From Isochrysis galbana (Eukaryota; Haptophyta; Isochrysidales; Isochrysidaceae), in NCBI GenBank assembly GCA_018136815.1, contig JADDIW010000096.1, positions 1-50,000 on the forward strand: a stretch of DNA of 50,000 nucleotides, read 5' to 3'. Position numbers and translations under genes: made by a program. Below the pieces are notes generated by a model that saw nothing but the letters and a program-made list of their open reading frames with translations, had not been told where the DNA came from and did no database searches. This document shows positions 31,483-41,640 of this stretch, piece by piece (position 1 is the first letter of the stretch; each line of letters begins with the position of its first letter).

Positions 31483-34400
31483 TCACAGCTTTCGCTTCGG
31501 AGCATTACGCAAACGCTCGCGCGGAACCCTGCGTTTCGTGTCGCGCTTGGGGAGGGGTTCGCCTGGCGCCCGCCGGGGCGCGCGCTCGTCGCGCAACGCC
31601 AACATCTCTTCAAATTCGTCGTAGAGAGCTTTCGTCTCTGCACGCTCCGGTCGAGACAAGCTTTCGCCATCAAATCCATCAAGTCTGATGGCGCCAACTG
31701 AAGACGACCGACGGGTGGAGCTTTGAGAGTTGCTAGCTTGCCCATCGCGCCTCTCAGTCTCTGCGAGCACGTCGTTGGCGTTGTCGAGCCCTTTGCCGCG
31801 TAGACGCGTACCTCCCGATAGATAGTCAACAACCTTGCGATCGAGCTTGACGCCTGCACCGCGTAGGACTCCTAACGCCCGCTGCCGACCCTGATCTACT
31901 GTAGCAACTGACAAGTTGAGTCGCATACTTGCGTCGCTATTGGCCGTAGCGCGACCAATATATTGCGCCCAGGCGGACGGATCTTCGCGCAAGCGAAGGG
32001 CTCGCATCAAAGCGGCGATGGTGGCATCCGAGGCACGATAGCCACCGCCTACGCTGGGTCCTCTTTCTCGAAGTGTGTCGAGCGCGGCGTACAACTCTTC
32101 GGCAGTCGCATGTCCGTGGATGAGTTGTTGATAGTATCCTTCGACACGTGTGACGGATCCTCGGCTGATGGCTCCCTCGAGCAGCTGACAACATAGTAGT
32201 AGACCCCCGGGAAGCGACGCGGCCGCTTCGACAATGGCCTTGACCAAAGCAGCGTCCGCGTCCTTCCAGATATCGTGCGGGGCCGACGATCCCGACGCGG
32301 TGGCAAGGTCGGAAGCTTCAGCCTCCTCCATATGATCGCGCCGCTTACCCTTGCGCCTCCGCCTAGCAGGCGCCTCGCTAGAGCGGTTGCTCGTAGCGCA
32401 AGCTTTTGCAGGGCCGGAGTCGCCTATCCCACTTGTCGCAGCGGCATCCGGTTTCTCGAGTAAGCCCTCAGACTCGATATTCCGCCGCTCCTCCTCGTGC
32501 ATGCGCATCCACTCACTCGATGCCTGAATCAAATATCGGGATGCCTCTTGATAGGCTGCATATGCCTGAGAGCGGAGCCAATGCGAGAAGCCGGTCAGCA
32601 GGGGGAATGAAATTTCCTGGATCCTCCAGAACTGAACGAGGATACATGGGCAAAAACTCTTCTATGCCTTGTCCCGGAGCAAAGTTGTGCATGCAAGAGC
32701 GGAGATGCGCTCACGAGAGCGCCCCTCTGCAGCTACCCGAGGAGAGAATGCGAGTGCCAATGGCCAATCTAAGGTGGCTGGCTGCATTTAAGCATAAGCT
32801 GAAGATACCTGCTCGAGATCGGCGCGCGCTCCATACCCTCGAATCAGCGCGACGTACAGCCTGATCACATCGTCGACTTCAGTATTGCTCATTGCGCCCG
32901 CATCCTCCATGGCCGTGAGTGTTGCCTCCGCTAGCGCCATGTTCGGCTCATCGTCCGCACAACATGCCTCGACAAGCAGGACATAGGCGAGTGGTGGTGC
33001 GTGCTCGCCCATCCTGCGAAGCGTGAGCGCCGCCTCGTCGATGGCACCGCATGCACAGCACGCGCTCAGCAACTCCAACCCCATCGGTCTCCCTACACCA
33101 CGTTCCAAGTTGAGTACGTCGCATGTCTCCATTGCCCCCGCGAGTACAAGAGCGTCCTCGGCATTACGAGAGGCACGCAACACTAGACTCCACAAGTTCT
33201 CGCTGCATTTCTCTTCTCCATCACGCCTGGAATCGGGGCCTTTGACATCTTCAGAGCCGTCCAGAGCACCTTGTCCCTTGGACTGACTTCCTAGCAACAC
33301 ATCGGAGAAGGCGCGAGCGCGTATTGAGGTCGGAGAAGGACGTGCACCTATCGACAACGTCAAGGTGTGCGGTGGCCGAAGCTGCTCTTCAAAGGCGCAG
33401 GCGATCCACCCATGACGATCAAACCTCTCGAGGTCATAGCCTTCTGCATGCATCCAGCGCAGAACAGAGGCTGCGCGAGCACCATTCCCTTGGCTCGTCC
33501 AGTGAACGGCCGCTGAACCCAATAGCATCGCCGCATCTGCCGCAAGAGCACAATCACTTGCGCCACGAAGCAAAAGGGCCTCCCGAGATGCAGGGGTTCG
33601 CCGCCGCAACAGGAAGAGCAGTGCTAGTGCGGGCAGTGGCGACCCAGTCGCACTGATGCGTCGGTCAAGCGCATCGAAGACGAGCTCGGTCTCATCGGCA
33701 CTGGCACGTGGGCCCGAGGCAAAGCGGAGCAACTCCAGGAAAGGGCCCGAGGTGGCAGTCATGTGCGTGTCCGCCAAATGGGCCGCTGCAGAAGACGCCG
33801 CACGCAGGTTGCCCGCCCGAATGAGCGAGGCGACGGCCTCGTTGGCACTCGCTGGATTCCATGGGATCTTGAGCCACGGGCGACGAATCAGATTGCGCAG
33901 CGGCGACCAGCTCGTCTTGCGACGGCCGCACGCACGGACTGCAAGCATGTGCGACATGCGGTCAGGCGCCGGGGTGCGGCTGAAGCGCATGTGCACAAAG
34001 ACGTCCAGAGCGCGCGTGGCGCCGAGCTGCAGCATCTCATCGTCGCTACCCTCACTACTTAGCAGCCGTCCCGACATGATCGCGTTGAGCGCAGCGGAAG
34101 TCGGCGCCGAACCGGCGTCGGCGAGACTTGCATTCATGGCGAGGGCGTGTTGCTCCCAGCCGGCCTCGGCTGCCACCACCATTGCCGATGAAAGGAGCAA
34201 TGGCTCGGCATTGAGCGCCTCTCCGAGCTCCGCCTCGGAGCGTCGCAGCCACTCTTCGAACAGTCTCAGATCGCGCCTCGCACCAATGCAGCGCAGCAGC
34301 ACGCCGAAGAGCGGCCTGCCCATGCCAACCCATCGGCCGGTCGCTCGCCATCGCTCCAAGCGAGTGAGGCCAGCGGAGACCGCAACCCACGCGGCATGCG

Positions 34401-34878
34401 GACGATGGGCGTCCAGCGCCCTCTCGGCAACGTCTGCCAGTGCCTCGAGACGCTCCTCCTGCGGCGCGCTGCTCGCGAGGATCCGCTTGGCCGCAGCACG
34501 CACTGCTCCAACCGAGAGCGAGCTCTCCGGCAGGTTGGCTGCTGCGCGCCCGTCGATGGCGAGCGCCTCGATGACGGAGGCGGCGGCGGCCATGGCGTCG
34601 ACGTCGGCATCAGAGAACTCGCTCGCCGCGCCCAGTGCCTGCGCCTCGCTCTCGTGATGCTGAAGCGCATCGAGCGCCTCAAGAGTCGAGCGGAGGTCAA
34701 CGAGCTCATCGACGAGTTCCACCGCCAACTGGGCAAGAGGAGCAAGCAGGCGCGGTGCGGCTGGGGCGCGAAGGGCGCCAAGCCGCACGGAGAGGCAATG
34801 CACCCCGCCCGCCAGCGCCAGAGACCACACACATAGCAGCACACGAGGGCGAGACGAGGAGGAACACGGGCCTACCAT
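31483..34878 (-). CDS. PPR-like organelle protein (two exons)
   Basis: Exon 1 is 34878-32809 (690 codons) and exon 2 is 32565-31483 (360 codons plus stop), giving 1050 residues. The intron of 243 bases (32566-32808) starts GTATCT and ends CTCTCAG; splicing joins GARADLEQ to AYAAYQEAS, which restores a PPR-type helix pair, and both exons are in phase 0. The N-terminus (MVGPCSSSSRPRVLLCVWSL) is a signal peptide followed by an Arg/Ala/Pro-rich stretch, typical of targeting to a secondary plastid. The body is a helical repeat with several PPR-like units (DEAALTLRRMGEH, YVALIRGYGARADLE). The C-terminus is basic. It likely binds organellar RNA. The in-frame codon at 34935 is GTG, so I used the ATG at 34878. 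Confidence 0.7.
32566..32808 (-). other. Intron of the PPR-like gene
   Basis: GT-AG intron predicted from loss of reading frame (in-frame stop soon after 32808) and from the PPR motif restored by joining. Two other AG acceptors upstream (after ATCCAG and GTTCAG) also keep phase 0, so the exact acceptor needs a transcript. Confidence 0.6.
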
Positions 34879-35873
34879 CGGCACGCCGCTCCCGCTCGCA
34901 CTCTCCCGAACTCGCCCCCGGCCGCGTGGCGCCACTCGTCTTCTTTCACGGGATCAGGTCTCTTCTTTATGATTATCGTGGTGCTAACCTTGAGACTGCC
35001 CCCCCCCCCTTTATTAGAGGACGCATCTCACACAGATGCGTTGTGTGAGATCGAGAGCCAGAGGCGGAGGAACAAACAGCTCTCTCCCTGTGTCGGCGGC
35101 GAACCCCCCCCCCCGCCCAGAGTTTTCTTGTTGTGTGAGTAGTACCTGAGTGCTGTGGGTCCGGTAGCCGGTAGCTCTCGACGGCAACGGAGCCCCTTAC
35201 CTCGCGATGGGGGTGTGCGCAGTTGGTGCATGGCTCGTCCGGTGTATGTGGCTAGGGAGACTAGCCAACAAGCCGCTCCACACGATCACAATTCTCAACG
35301 TCAACGTGGTACCCCCGCCGAGAGCCGAGAGACCACTTCCACTTCAATCTCTACACTCTACACCACGAGCGCGTTCGACGACCCTCAAGGGTGCAAGACC
35401 ACCATGAATGAACTCGACGAATTCGTTAGAAACCTCTTCTCCGACTCATCGGCCACCGAGCGTGCTACGCGCTCCCACAAACGGTGGCACATGGCACATG
35501 GATCGCATATTCAAATAATCACACAACACCGCTTCTTAGCTAGCTTTGTGTTTGATGGCCCCGGCGAGATCCGCACACATCCGACAGTTCAAGGCGAAGT
35601 GGGGCTTGGGCTTGCAAGAAATCCACATTGAATGACTCCTAACTCCAAGCTTCAGCTTCAGCTATTCCTGGAACCGTCGACGCGTGAGCCGTGGGCCGTG
35701 GCCGTGGGCCGGCTGGGATCGTCACTCGTATTGAATCGTCACATCGAGCACAACAAGCAACAAGAACAAGGCGCATCAAATCTCCCCGGGTACCACTGAG
35801 CTACGAGATCGGAGATCGCTGCGGCTGAGGCCCCCCCCCAACAGCCGTAGCAGTAGTAGGCCCCTGGCCACCT
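34879..35873. other. Intergenic
   Basis: Holds the PPR promoter region. A perfect 9-base-arm hairpin lies at 35025-35050 (ATCTCACAC-AGATGCGTT-GTGTGAGAT). A short frame starting at 35404 (MNELDEFVRNLFSDSSATER) is coding-like but ends at 35631 without a recognised domain. Confidence 0.35.
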
Positions 35874-37261
35874 AATGTGAGGTTTAATAGTAACCCCCGT
35901 TCACACCGCGTCAGAGCTCTAGACTTCTCTCGCGGCTTTCGCTCTCTCGCTGGCGCCCGTGGCGCCGCTTCGCGGGCCACCCTGCCAGCGAGTGAGCCCT
36001 CTCCTTCGGAGAGCAGGCCACGCACGGCCGCTCCGCCAGCGCCCCTCAAGCGCCGGCTCCGCTCCCGGCTGCGTTATGCCGCGTGGTGCCTCGGCAGCTC
36101 GACCAGCTCGCCGTGATGCCACCACACTTCTCACTGTTCTCCCCTCTCAGGAGGAGGAGGGTGACCATGGGGACTCTGAGCAAGGGTATCCTCCTGGTGG
36201 AGGGCCCAGGTGCTCGTAGATCACCTGGGATACTGTATCGACTCGGAAAGGGGCCTCTTCCTCCTCACACCCAAGCGGGAGCGCAAGCTGGCAGAGGGGG
36301 CGAACGCCATCGTCGCCGAAGCCCTCAATCACCGGCGGCTCGTCAGGCCGCGCTGCCTGGAGTCCTTCGCGGATCTAGCGCAGGCCAGCTATTTGGCCCT
36401 GGTGACCCTCGCGTACCTCTTCATGGGGCGTCAAGACTCGACGACGCTCCTGGCGAGCTCCGACTTCGGCATAGACGCGGGTTTTATGTGGCTGCGCCTC
36501 ACCGAGAAGCAGCGCAAACATCATGGGGTCCGGCGTATAGTTCGCATTCCAGTTAACCCGCGAGCGACTCACGGCGTGCCCTCGCAGGTACCAACGGTCG
36601 TCAGCTTAGCGGGCCGTTTCATGCAAGCAAAAGCAGAACAGCCGCCGACCGCGTTCTTCTTCCAGTTGGCCGGAGAAGCACCCCCGACCACTTCACACAT
36701 GTCCAAGTGGGTGGCCCGGACGTTAACAAAGTATGGTATCGTGGCCCCGGCGGGCTTTGCATACCTCGGGCACTCGCTGCGCTCTGGCGCGTCATCGGCG
36801 GTGGAGGCTATCCGGGTGCCGCGGGCCAGAGCGGATTGGTTAGGAGGCTGGGCCCCGGGCACGTCTACCCGGGAAAAACACTACATCGACCCCACGATAG
36901 GCCCGTCCATGGCAGCTTACGCCCTGTTCGGTTGGCTCCTGGATCACGCTTACTCCGTCGAGGACGCATAGACGAGCTCCAGTCTCTCTCTCTCTCATTC
37001 CGTCGTACACGACGAGGGGTTCGGACGGCAATTACACCCATCCGTGATAGAAGCTAGAATAGAGCGGGTGCGAATGTGAGGTTTAATAGTAACCCCCGTT
37101 CACACCGCGTCAGAGCTCTAGACTTCTCTCGCGGCTTTCGCTCTCCCTACCCAACCCACCCATTGTTAGGCTGTGCGTGTGCCTTAGGAAGATTAAGATT
37201 CCTCCTATTAGGCAATTACACCCATCCGTGATAGAAGCTAGAATAGAGCGGGTGCGAATGT
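35874..37261 (+). mobile_element. Tyrosine-recombinase retrotransposon with split direct repeats (deleted derivative)
   Basis: The order of repeats is A1 (35874-35946), coding region, B1 (27-base offset: 37027-37077), A2 (37073-37145), B2 (37211-37261). A1 and A2 are identical over 73 bases; B1 and B2 are identical over 51 bases. This A1-ORF-B1-A2-B2 layout defines the PAT/Ngaro-like group of DIRS-order retrotransposons. The element begins and ends with AATGT, as expected if a circular DNA form inserts by site-specific recombination at a short shared core. It is only about 1.4 kb long, so most of gag and reverse transcriptase is missing. The identical repeats imply recent activity. Confidence 0.85.
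36180..36971 (+). CDS. Fusion of reverse-transcriptase end and tyrosine recombinase
   Basis: The frame is open from 36180 (after TGA at 36177) to a stop at 36971; no ATG fits, and a GTG lies at 36210. The first 50 codons (VDHLGYCIDSERGLFLLTPK, then RPRCLESFADLAQASYLAL) are the end of a DIRS-type reverse transcriptase. The sequence then passes directly into a tyrosine recombinase: first Arg in YLFMGRQDSTTLL, then the HxxR box in YLGHSLRSGASSAVEA, GGW, and the nucleophile Tyr in STREKHYIDPTIG. RNase H, normally between them, is absent. All recombinase catalytic residues seem present, so the domain may still work. Known DIRS-order recombinases integrate circular cDNA. Confidence 0.8.
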   Translation, partial: ARVSSWWRAQVLVDHLGYCIDSERGLFLLTPKRERKLAEGANAIVAEALNHRRLVRPRCLESFADLAQASYLALVTLAYLFMGRQDSTTLLASSDFGIDAGFMWLRLTEKQRKHHGVRRIVRIPVNPRATHGVPSQVPTVVSLAGRFMQAKAEQPPTAFFFQLAGEAPPTTSHMSKWVARTLTKYGIVAPAGFAYLGHSLRSGASSAVEAIRVPRARADWLGGWAPGTSTREKHYIDPTIGPSMAAYALFGWLLDHAYSVEDA

Positions 37262-37585
37262 TAATTAAATAGTTAGTACTCTAAAGTAGAGAGGAGGGAT
37301 TTGCATTTTCACATAGAGTAGAGCTCTATTGTACGATACAAAAGGAGCACTCCTAGGAGGGAGTACTCCTACGGGTCGTTTATTCATTCATCGTTCTTCA
37401 TCACGAGGAGCGACCACGCTAGACACCCAGAAAATTCGTAGATATGAAAGAAGAAAGGTATGTAAAGTACTCGTACACGTGTGGCCCCCTGTCCTGTCGG
37501 CGTCTCCGAGTGAGCGCTGCCGGTCGGTCAGTTGGCACTTTCGTCTTTTCCCTCCCTCGCTGCGATCACGTCCGTCAGCTGAACC
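37262..37585. other. WW gene 5' flank
   Basis: AT-rich stretch just right of the mobile element, then GC-rich sequence with GTACTCCTAGGAGGGAGTACTC, an imperfect palindrome at 37345-37371. Probable promoter and 5' UTR of the WW-domain gene. Confidence 0.4.
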
Positions 37586-38329
37586 ATGGCCCTCACCAAC
37601 CCCCAGGCAGCGGAGCTCAAGCAGCCCGCCGAGCCGAAAGCCGTAGTAGCCGGGCCCTCTGCTTCGCCTCTAGTCACTGCTACCGACCCGCGCCCGGAGC
37701 CTGCCATGCTTCCCAGCACGGAGCTGCTTGCTGCTCCAACCAACAGCTCCGTCGTTGCTGGCGCAGCTGCAGTTGGAGGGATCGCAGGATGCTGTCTTCT
37801 TGGCCCAATCTTTGGAATTGCAGGGGCTGTAGGGGCTACGTACGTCGCGTCCAAGGACGCCGGCATCGCCGGCGATGCCGCACGCACTCTCGGGGTCTCT
37901 GCAGTCAAGGCGGCGGAGGGCACCATGCAGCTTGATCGCAAGCACCATCTGTCTGCGCGCGCCACCGACTCCGTGCGCGCCTCGGCTGTGAAGGCGCAAG
38001 AGCTGGGTGAGAAGTGGAAAGTGATGGAGAATGCTGAAGCGACAGCGCGCCGTGTCCAAGAGTTTGAGCGGGAGCACCAATTCGCCTCGCGAGCGGCATC
38101 AGACATTTCTTTGGGCTTAAGAGCTGCAACGCGGGCTTTCCGCAAACTGCCTAACGGATGGACTTCCGTCATCGACCAGAACCACGGTCAAGAGTACTAT
38201 GTGAATAATCACACAGGCGAGTCACAGTGGGAGTTCCCCACATCTCCAGCGAGGCCACGCCCTTCAGCTCCTCGCCCTCCTCCGCCAATGCCACGAAGCA
38301 CCATGCCCAAGGTGCTTGAGGTAAACTAG
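37586..38329 (+). CDS. WW-domain protein with glycine-zipper membrane segment
   Basis: 247 residues. Residues about 55-95 are hydrophobic and rich in Gly and Ala (AGAAAVGGIAGCCLLGPIFG then IAGAVGATYVA), like a glycine-zipper membrane segment. A charged helical region follows (about 110-185). A single WW domain is at about 188-220 (LPNGWTSVIDQNHGQEYYVN, SQWEFP) with both tryptophans and the Tyr-Tyr pair, so it should bind proline-rich ligands. The C-terminus itself is proline-rich (PRPSAPRPPPPMPR). The ATG lies in ACCATGG. It may be a membrane-associated adaptor; no specific pathway can be named. Confidence 0.8.
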   Translation: MALTNPQAAELKQPAEPKAVVAGPSASPLVTATDPRPEPAMLPSTELLAAPTNSSVVAGAAAVGGIAGCCLLGPIFGIAGAVGATYVASKDAGIAGDAARTLGVSAVKAAEGTMQLDRKHHLSARATDSVRASAVKAQELGEKWKVMENAEATARRVQEFEREHQFASRAASDISLGLRAATRAFRKLPNGWTSVIDQNHGQEYYVNNHTGESQWEFPTSPARPRPSAPRPPPPMPRSTMPKVLEVN

Positions 38330-38970
38330 ATGTCCTTAAACCTCTTTGGTGCAAAAGTGCGCGCCCATGCGACAATCCGACACGGCGATGGTGATGCATG
38401 CCAATATTAGATCATGTATGTTTGGACCATATGTGAGTGGGAGTGCACTTGAGGCGCCATGCAGTCAAGTGTGAGGCGAGCCCGCCACTTGCTACTTGGG
38501 GGGGGGAAATTGCATAGGATATCGGGTGGACGTCGCTTGACCCGACTGTCTTTTGTGTCAAGCCAACAAAACCTGCACCAAAGCAGCGCTCAAGAAGACC
38601 TAAGAAGACACACAACTGGCTACCCAGGCGCTTTGAGCAAGTGGAATATCGTGGTCGTGGCTGTGTCCTCAATCCTCAATATGTAAAGAATAAGAGGATA
38701 ATAGATAATTAATAGTTCATAGGCGGAAATATGAATGCATTTATGTTACCCCCCAGGAGCCAACGCCCCCCAGGAGCTATCGGGGGCCCCGATAGCTATC
38801 GGGGGGATTTTTTTTCCCGATCGCCGATCGCCAACAGCCCCCGCGAGATGTTAAGTGTCGTTCCGTCAATTGTGGGACATCAGTCGATTTGAGCGATCGA
38901 ATGTCCACATTTGTACATGGAGCAGTATTTTAAAATTAAATGCAGACTAGCATAACCACTTTTTTTCTCT
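38330..38970. other. Intergenic with strong hairpin
   Basis: No gene. At 38776-38803 AGCTATCGG-GGGCC-CCGATAGCT forms a long stem, followed by ATCGGGGGGA, a run of T and CCCGAT, giving nested hairpins. CCCCCCAGGAGC is repeated just before it. Confidence 0.5.
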
Positions 38971-38974
38971 GCTT

Positions 38975-39375
38975 CCCCCCGCGGTGCATGTTCCCCCCGA
39001 GGGAGACGCCGTGTCAGAGCTTTTCCCCTGTGTCTCCTCTAAAGGCCGACAACTACATAAACACTCATTTTCAGAGATATTTCACATGGAGCACTTGTGA
39101 TGACTTGCAATCACATCGTGCACGCCGTGCATGGGCACGGCGCGATGTGCATCGGTCCCCCCGCGGATACGCCGTGCGTGCGCATGTCAACTTTTCCCTC
39201 TGCGTACCCCCTAAGGCCCACAACCACGTAAACAAGCCATGTAAGATATGTTTCTTTACGCAGCGCGTGTGATGACTTGCAATCACATTGTGCACGCCGT
39301 GCGTGGGCACGGCGCGATGTGCATCGACCCCCCCCGCGGGGGCGCCGTGCGTGCGCCTAGCAACTTCCAGGAAGG
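38975..39375. repeat. 172-bp tandem repeat, about 2.4 copies
   Basis: GTGATGACTTGCAATCACAT starts at 39097 and again at 39269. Each unit carries the hairpin CGCCGTGC-RTG-GGCACGGCG, a CCCCCCGCGG block and a stretch TAAGGCCNACAACNACRTAAAC. A more diverged partial unit precedes at 38975-39096. Confidence 0.8.
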
Positions 39376-39666
39376 TGCACGCCGTGCGTTCACTCTTTCC
39401 GCGGGGGAACTCTGGGCGCGGAGGGCGGTCGGGAACCATGGGGACACCCCCTGGGACCGGGGAATTATTACCGTATATGGCGAGAACATTAACATAAACA
39501 ACTGGTATGTCTATTGGTCTCTCTCCCCCCCCGGGTCCCCTCCCCCTCTCTCCCTCCCCCCCCCTCCTCTCATCGACCTACTAGAGAGAGAAGGCTCCTA
39601 CTGCCTGCCTCCCTCCTCCCTCCTCGCTCACCCTCCAGCTCTCTCCTCGCCCTCGTCTTCCTCACG

Positions 39667-40656
39667 ATGGTGGCGACTCGGCGCGCATCCGTACGGTCCT
39701 CCGTCCTCTCCTCTCGTGCTCCTGCTTGCTGGCTTCGTTCGACTCTCTCGACACGGCCACCTGTCGACTGGACGCCGAGCGCAAGCGCTGCTCGCACGAC
39801 TCGTTCCTCCTCCTGCTCTAAGGGCGCGGCGGAGGAGGCGGAGCTTGTTCGCGTTCCTGATACCGAGGAGGAGGCCCTTTCTCCGACCGAGGAGGCCATC
39901 ACCACCACCACCGACGAGGACTCCGGGGCTGTGGGAGGAGAAGAGAAGAACGAGAACTGTGCGTCGGACGCTCCAGGCCTTCTTCTTGGTTGCGGAGGTC
40001 GAGGAGCCAGCCGAGTCGATGGAGGAGGTCGAGACCGCCCACGCGCTCGCTCTCACCGAGGACAAGGAAGCCGAGGAGGAGGACGAGAAGACGGAGAAGA
40101 CGGAGAAGATGGAGAAGGAGAAGACGGCTGCGTCCGACGCACCAGCCGGAGAAGTCTTCACTTGGTTCGAGGAGGCCACGCAGCTGGAAGAGGCCACGCA
40201 GTTTGAGGAGGAGGAAAGGAGGAGGCCGATACCGCCGAGGCGCCCGCTCCTACCGAGGCGAACGAAAAGGAGGAGGAAGGTGAGGATAAGACGGAGGAGA
40301 AGGGAGAGAAGACGTCCGACGCACCCGCCCAATGTGTGTTGGAGGTGGCCACGCAGCTGGAGGAAAAGGGCACTCAGCTCGAGGAGGAGGAGTTCGCGGA
40401 GACCGCAGCCGAGCAGACCCCCGAGGAGCCCGCGACCGAGAACTCCACGGAGGCCTCGCGTGTGGTGGAGGACATTGCGTCCGACTCGGTGTTGTTCGCC
40501 TTCCGTGGGGGACGGGAGGTGTACGAAGAGGACAGGCTTGCCGGGTGGAATGGCGGCGCTTGCGCCACGTGCACCGAGCAACTTCCCCAGTGGCGCCAGA
40601 GTTGCAGCAGCCCAGTGGCGCCAGTGGAGAGGCTTGTGCACGCCCAGTGTCTCTAG
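39667..40656 (+). pseudogene. Acidic repeat protein gene with two frame changes
   Basis: Starts at ATG 39667 with an Arg/Ser-rich leader, then an acidic Glu/Asp/Lys-rich protein. Three related units occur in different frames: ASDAPGLLL near 39962 (frame 1), ASDAPAGEVFTWFEEATQLE near 40135 (frame 2) and TSDAPAQCVLEVATQLEEKG near 40314 (frame 1). Frame 1 passes to frame 2 near 39985, and back near 40215-40225 within an AGG repeat. The end (VVEDIASDSVLFAFRGG) is in frame 1 and stops at 40656. The breaks could be indels in repeats, assembly errors or short introns. The function is unknown; low-complexity acidic proteins of this type occur on algal surfaces and in biominerals. Confidence 0.45.
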
Positions 40657-40676
40657 GTGCCGGTGCTAACGACAAA

Positions 40677-40710
40677 ATCACCTGGCCCTCTTTTGACGGA
40701 ACGCGACTTT
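40677..40710 (-). repeat. 34-bp sequence shared with 25916-25949
   Basis: Exact inverted copy of 25916-25949. Partial versions (GTTCCGTCAA, GTTCCGTCGAAAGAG) occur near 38860 and 30970. Possibly the end of a small dispersed element. Confidence 0.7.
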
Positions 40711-40734
40711 TGCATTGGGGGGGGGCGCTCGAGC

Positions 40735-41640
40735 GCTCTCCATGCCTTGCGACACGCTCTATTCTTAGAATGTGTCTCCCCTCTCGGCGCCCCGCTCTCT
40801 CCTCTTCTCTTTCTCTCCGCGCCCGCGCGCAGCCGGGATCCCTTCCTTGTATTTCCCATGTAATCCCGGCCTTCCCCTTGTTTCCTTGGCCAGCGAGGGT
40901 CGGAGTTTTCCCGCGCCTCGCTTCCTCTCCGCCCCTCCAGTGCACCGCTTCCCCCGTCCATATCTTTTATTCTTTCCCTGTTCCTAGGTTTTCTCGTCCC
41001 CTTTCCCCTCCCGTGTCTATACTTCCTCGTCTTGTGTTCCTGGCGCCATCGCTGCGGAGCACCCTCTGTCCCTTCGTCCCTCTGTTCCTCCTGTGCCGTC
41101 CCGTCGTCCAGTTCGTCGTGTGCACCGTGTGCCAGCCGACGTAGAAATCTGTGACATAGACGACGATACGGCGGGGATATACCTGTTCAATGCACAACTA
41201 TCTTTAAAAAGATAGGGTCATGGAGCGCGCGTCGCTCCCCTCCTCCCCTGCCGTCACCCCAGCCGCGCTGGCCGAACGGGCCACACCCAACGACGCGCCG
41301 CCGAAGCGCGCGAGAGCCACACCCAAGGCCGACCAGGTGAGCACGAGCCACGGCCCGTGCCGCCACCAGCAAGCCCCACATCAGCACGACCACCATGGCC
41401 ACCATGGCCACACAGACCAGCTCCTCCCACCAGCCACAAGTGGCCAGCCCCAAAGTGGGCCGGGGCAACGACAGAACTCCTACCATAGGGAAAGCCTCCG
41501 GGCTGGACCCCTACACAGTCGCGGCACTGGCCTCGTGCGCAAGCACGAGAACCAGACCCGACCAGTCAACACAAACCTCAGCAAAAGGGGCTTGCGCAAC
41601 AAATGCTTCAAAACAAGCAAGACGCAAAGGCGCAGATAGC
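40735..41640 (+). mobile_element. LINE 5' end: leader plus N-terminal ORF
   Basis: A pyrimidine-rich leader (40740-41110) related to 6615-7060 opens with a hairpin at 40751-40776 (11-base arms). At 41196-41213 a second hairpin, CTATCT-TTAAAA-AGATAG, is followed by GGGTC and ATGGAGCGCGCG at 41220. The ORF of 139 codons (41220-41639) matches the N-terminus of the long LINE, including SLRAGPLHSRGTGLVRKHEN versus GLRARPLHSRETALVLRHEG. It then stops; the rest of the LINE is absent, and the palindromic array starts at 41634. Confidence 0.7.

Noticed and set aside
32825-32845. ATGGAGCGCGCGCC inside the PPR gene as a LINE start
   Set aside because: The 14 bases match LINE starts, but they lie in frame within a PPR motif and lack the hairpin; taken as chance.
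32406-34836. Long plus-strand frames opposite the PPR gene
   Set aside because: They are antisense shadows of the minus-strand coding sequence.
39248-40669. 473-codon single-frame protein
   Set aside because: Its first and last parts are Arg/Pro-rich artefacts; the coding signal switches frame, as annotated.
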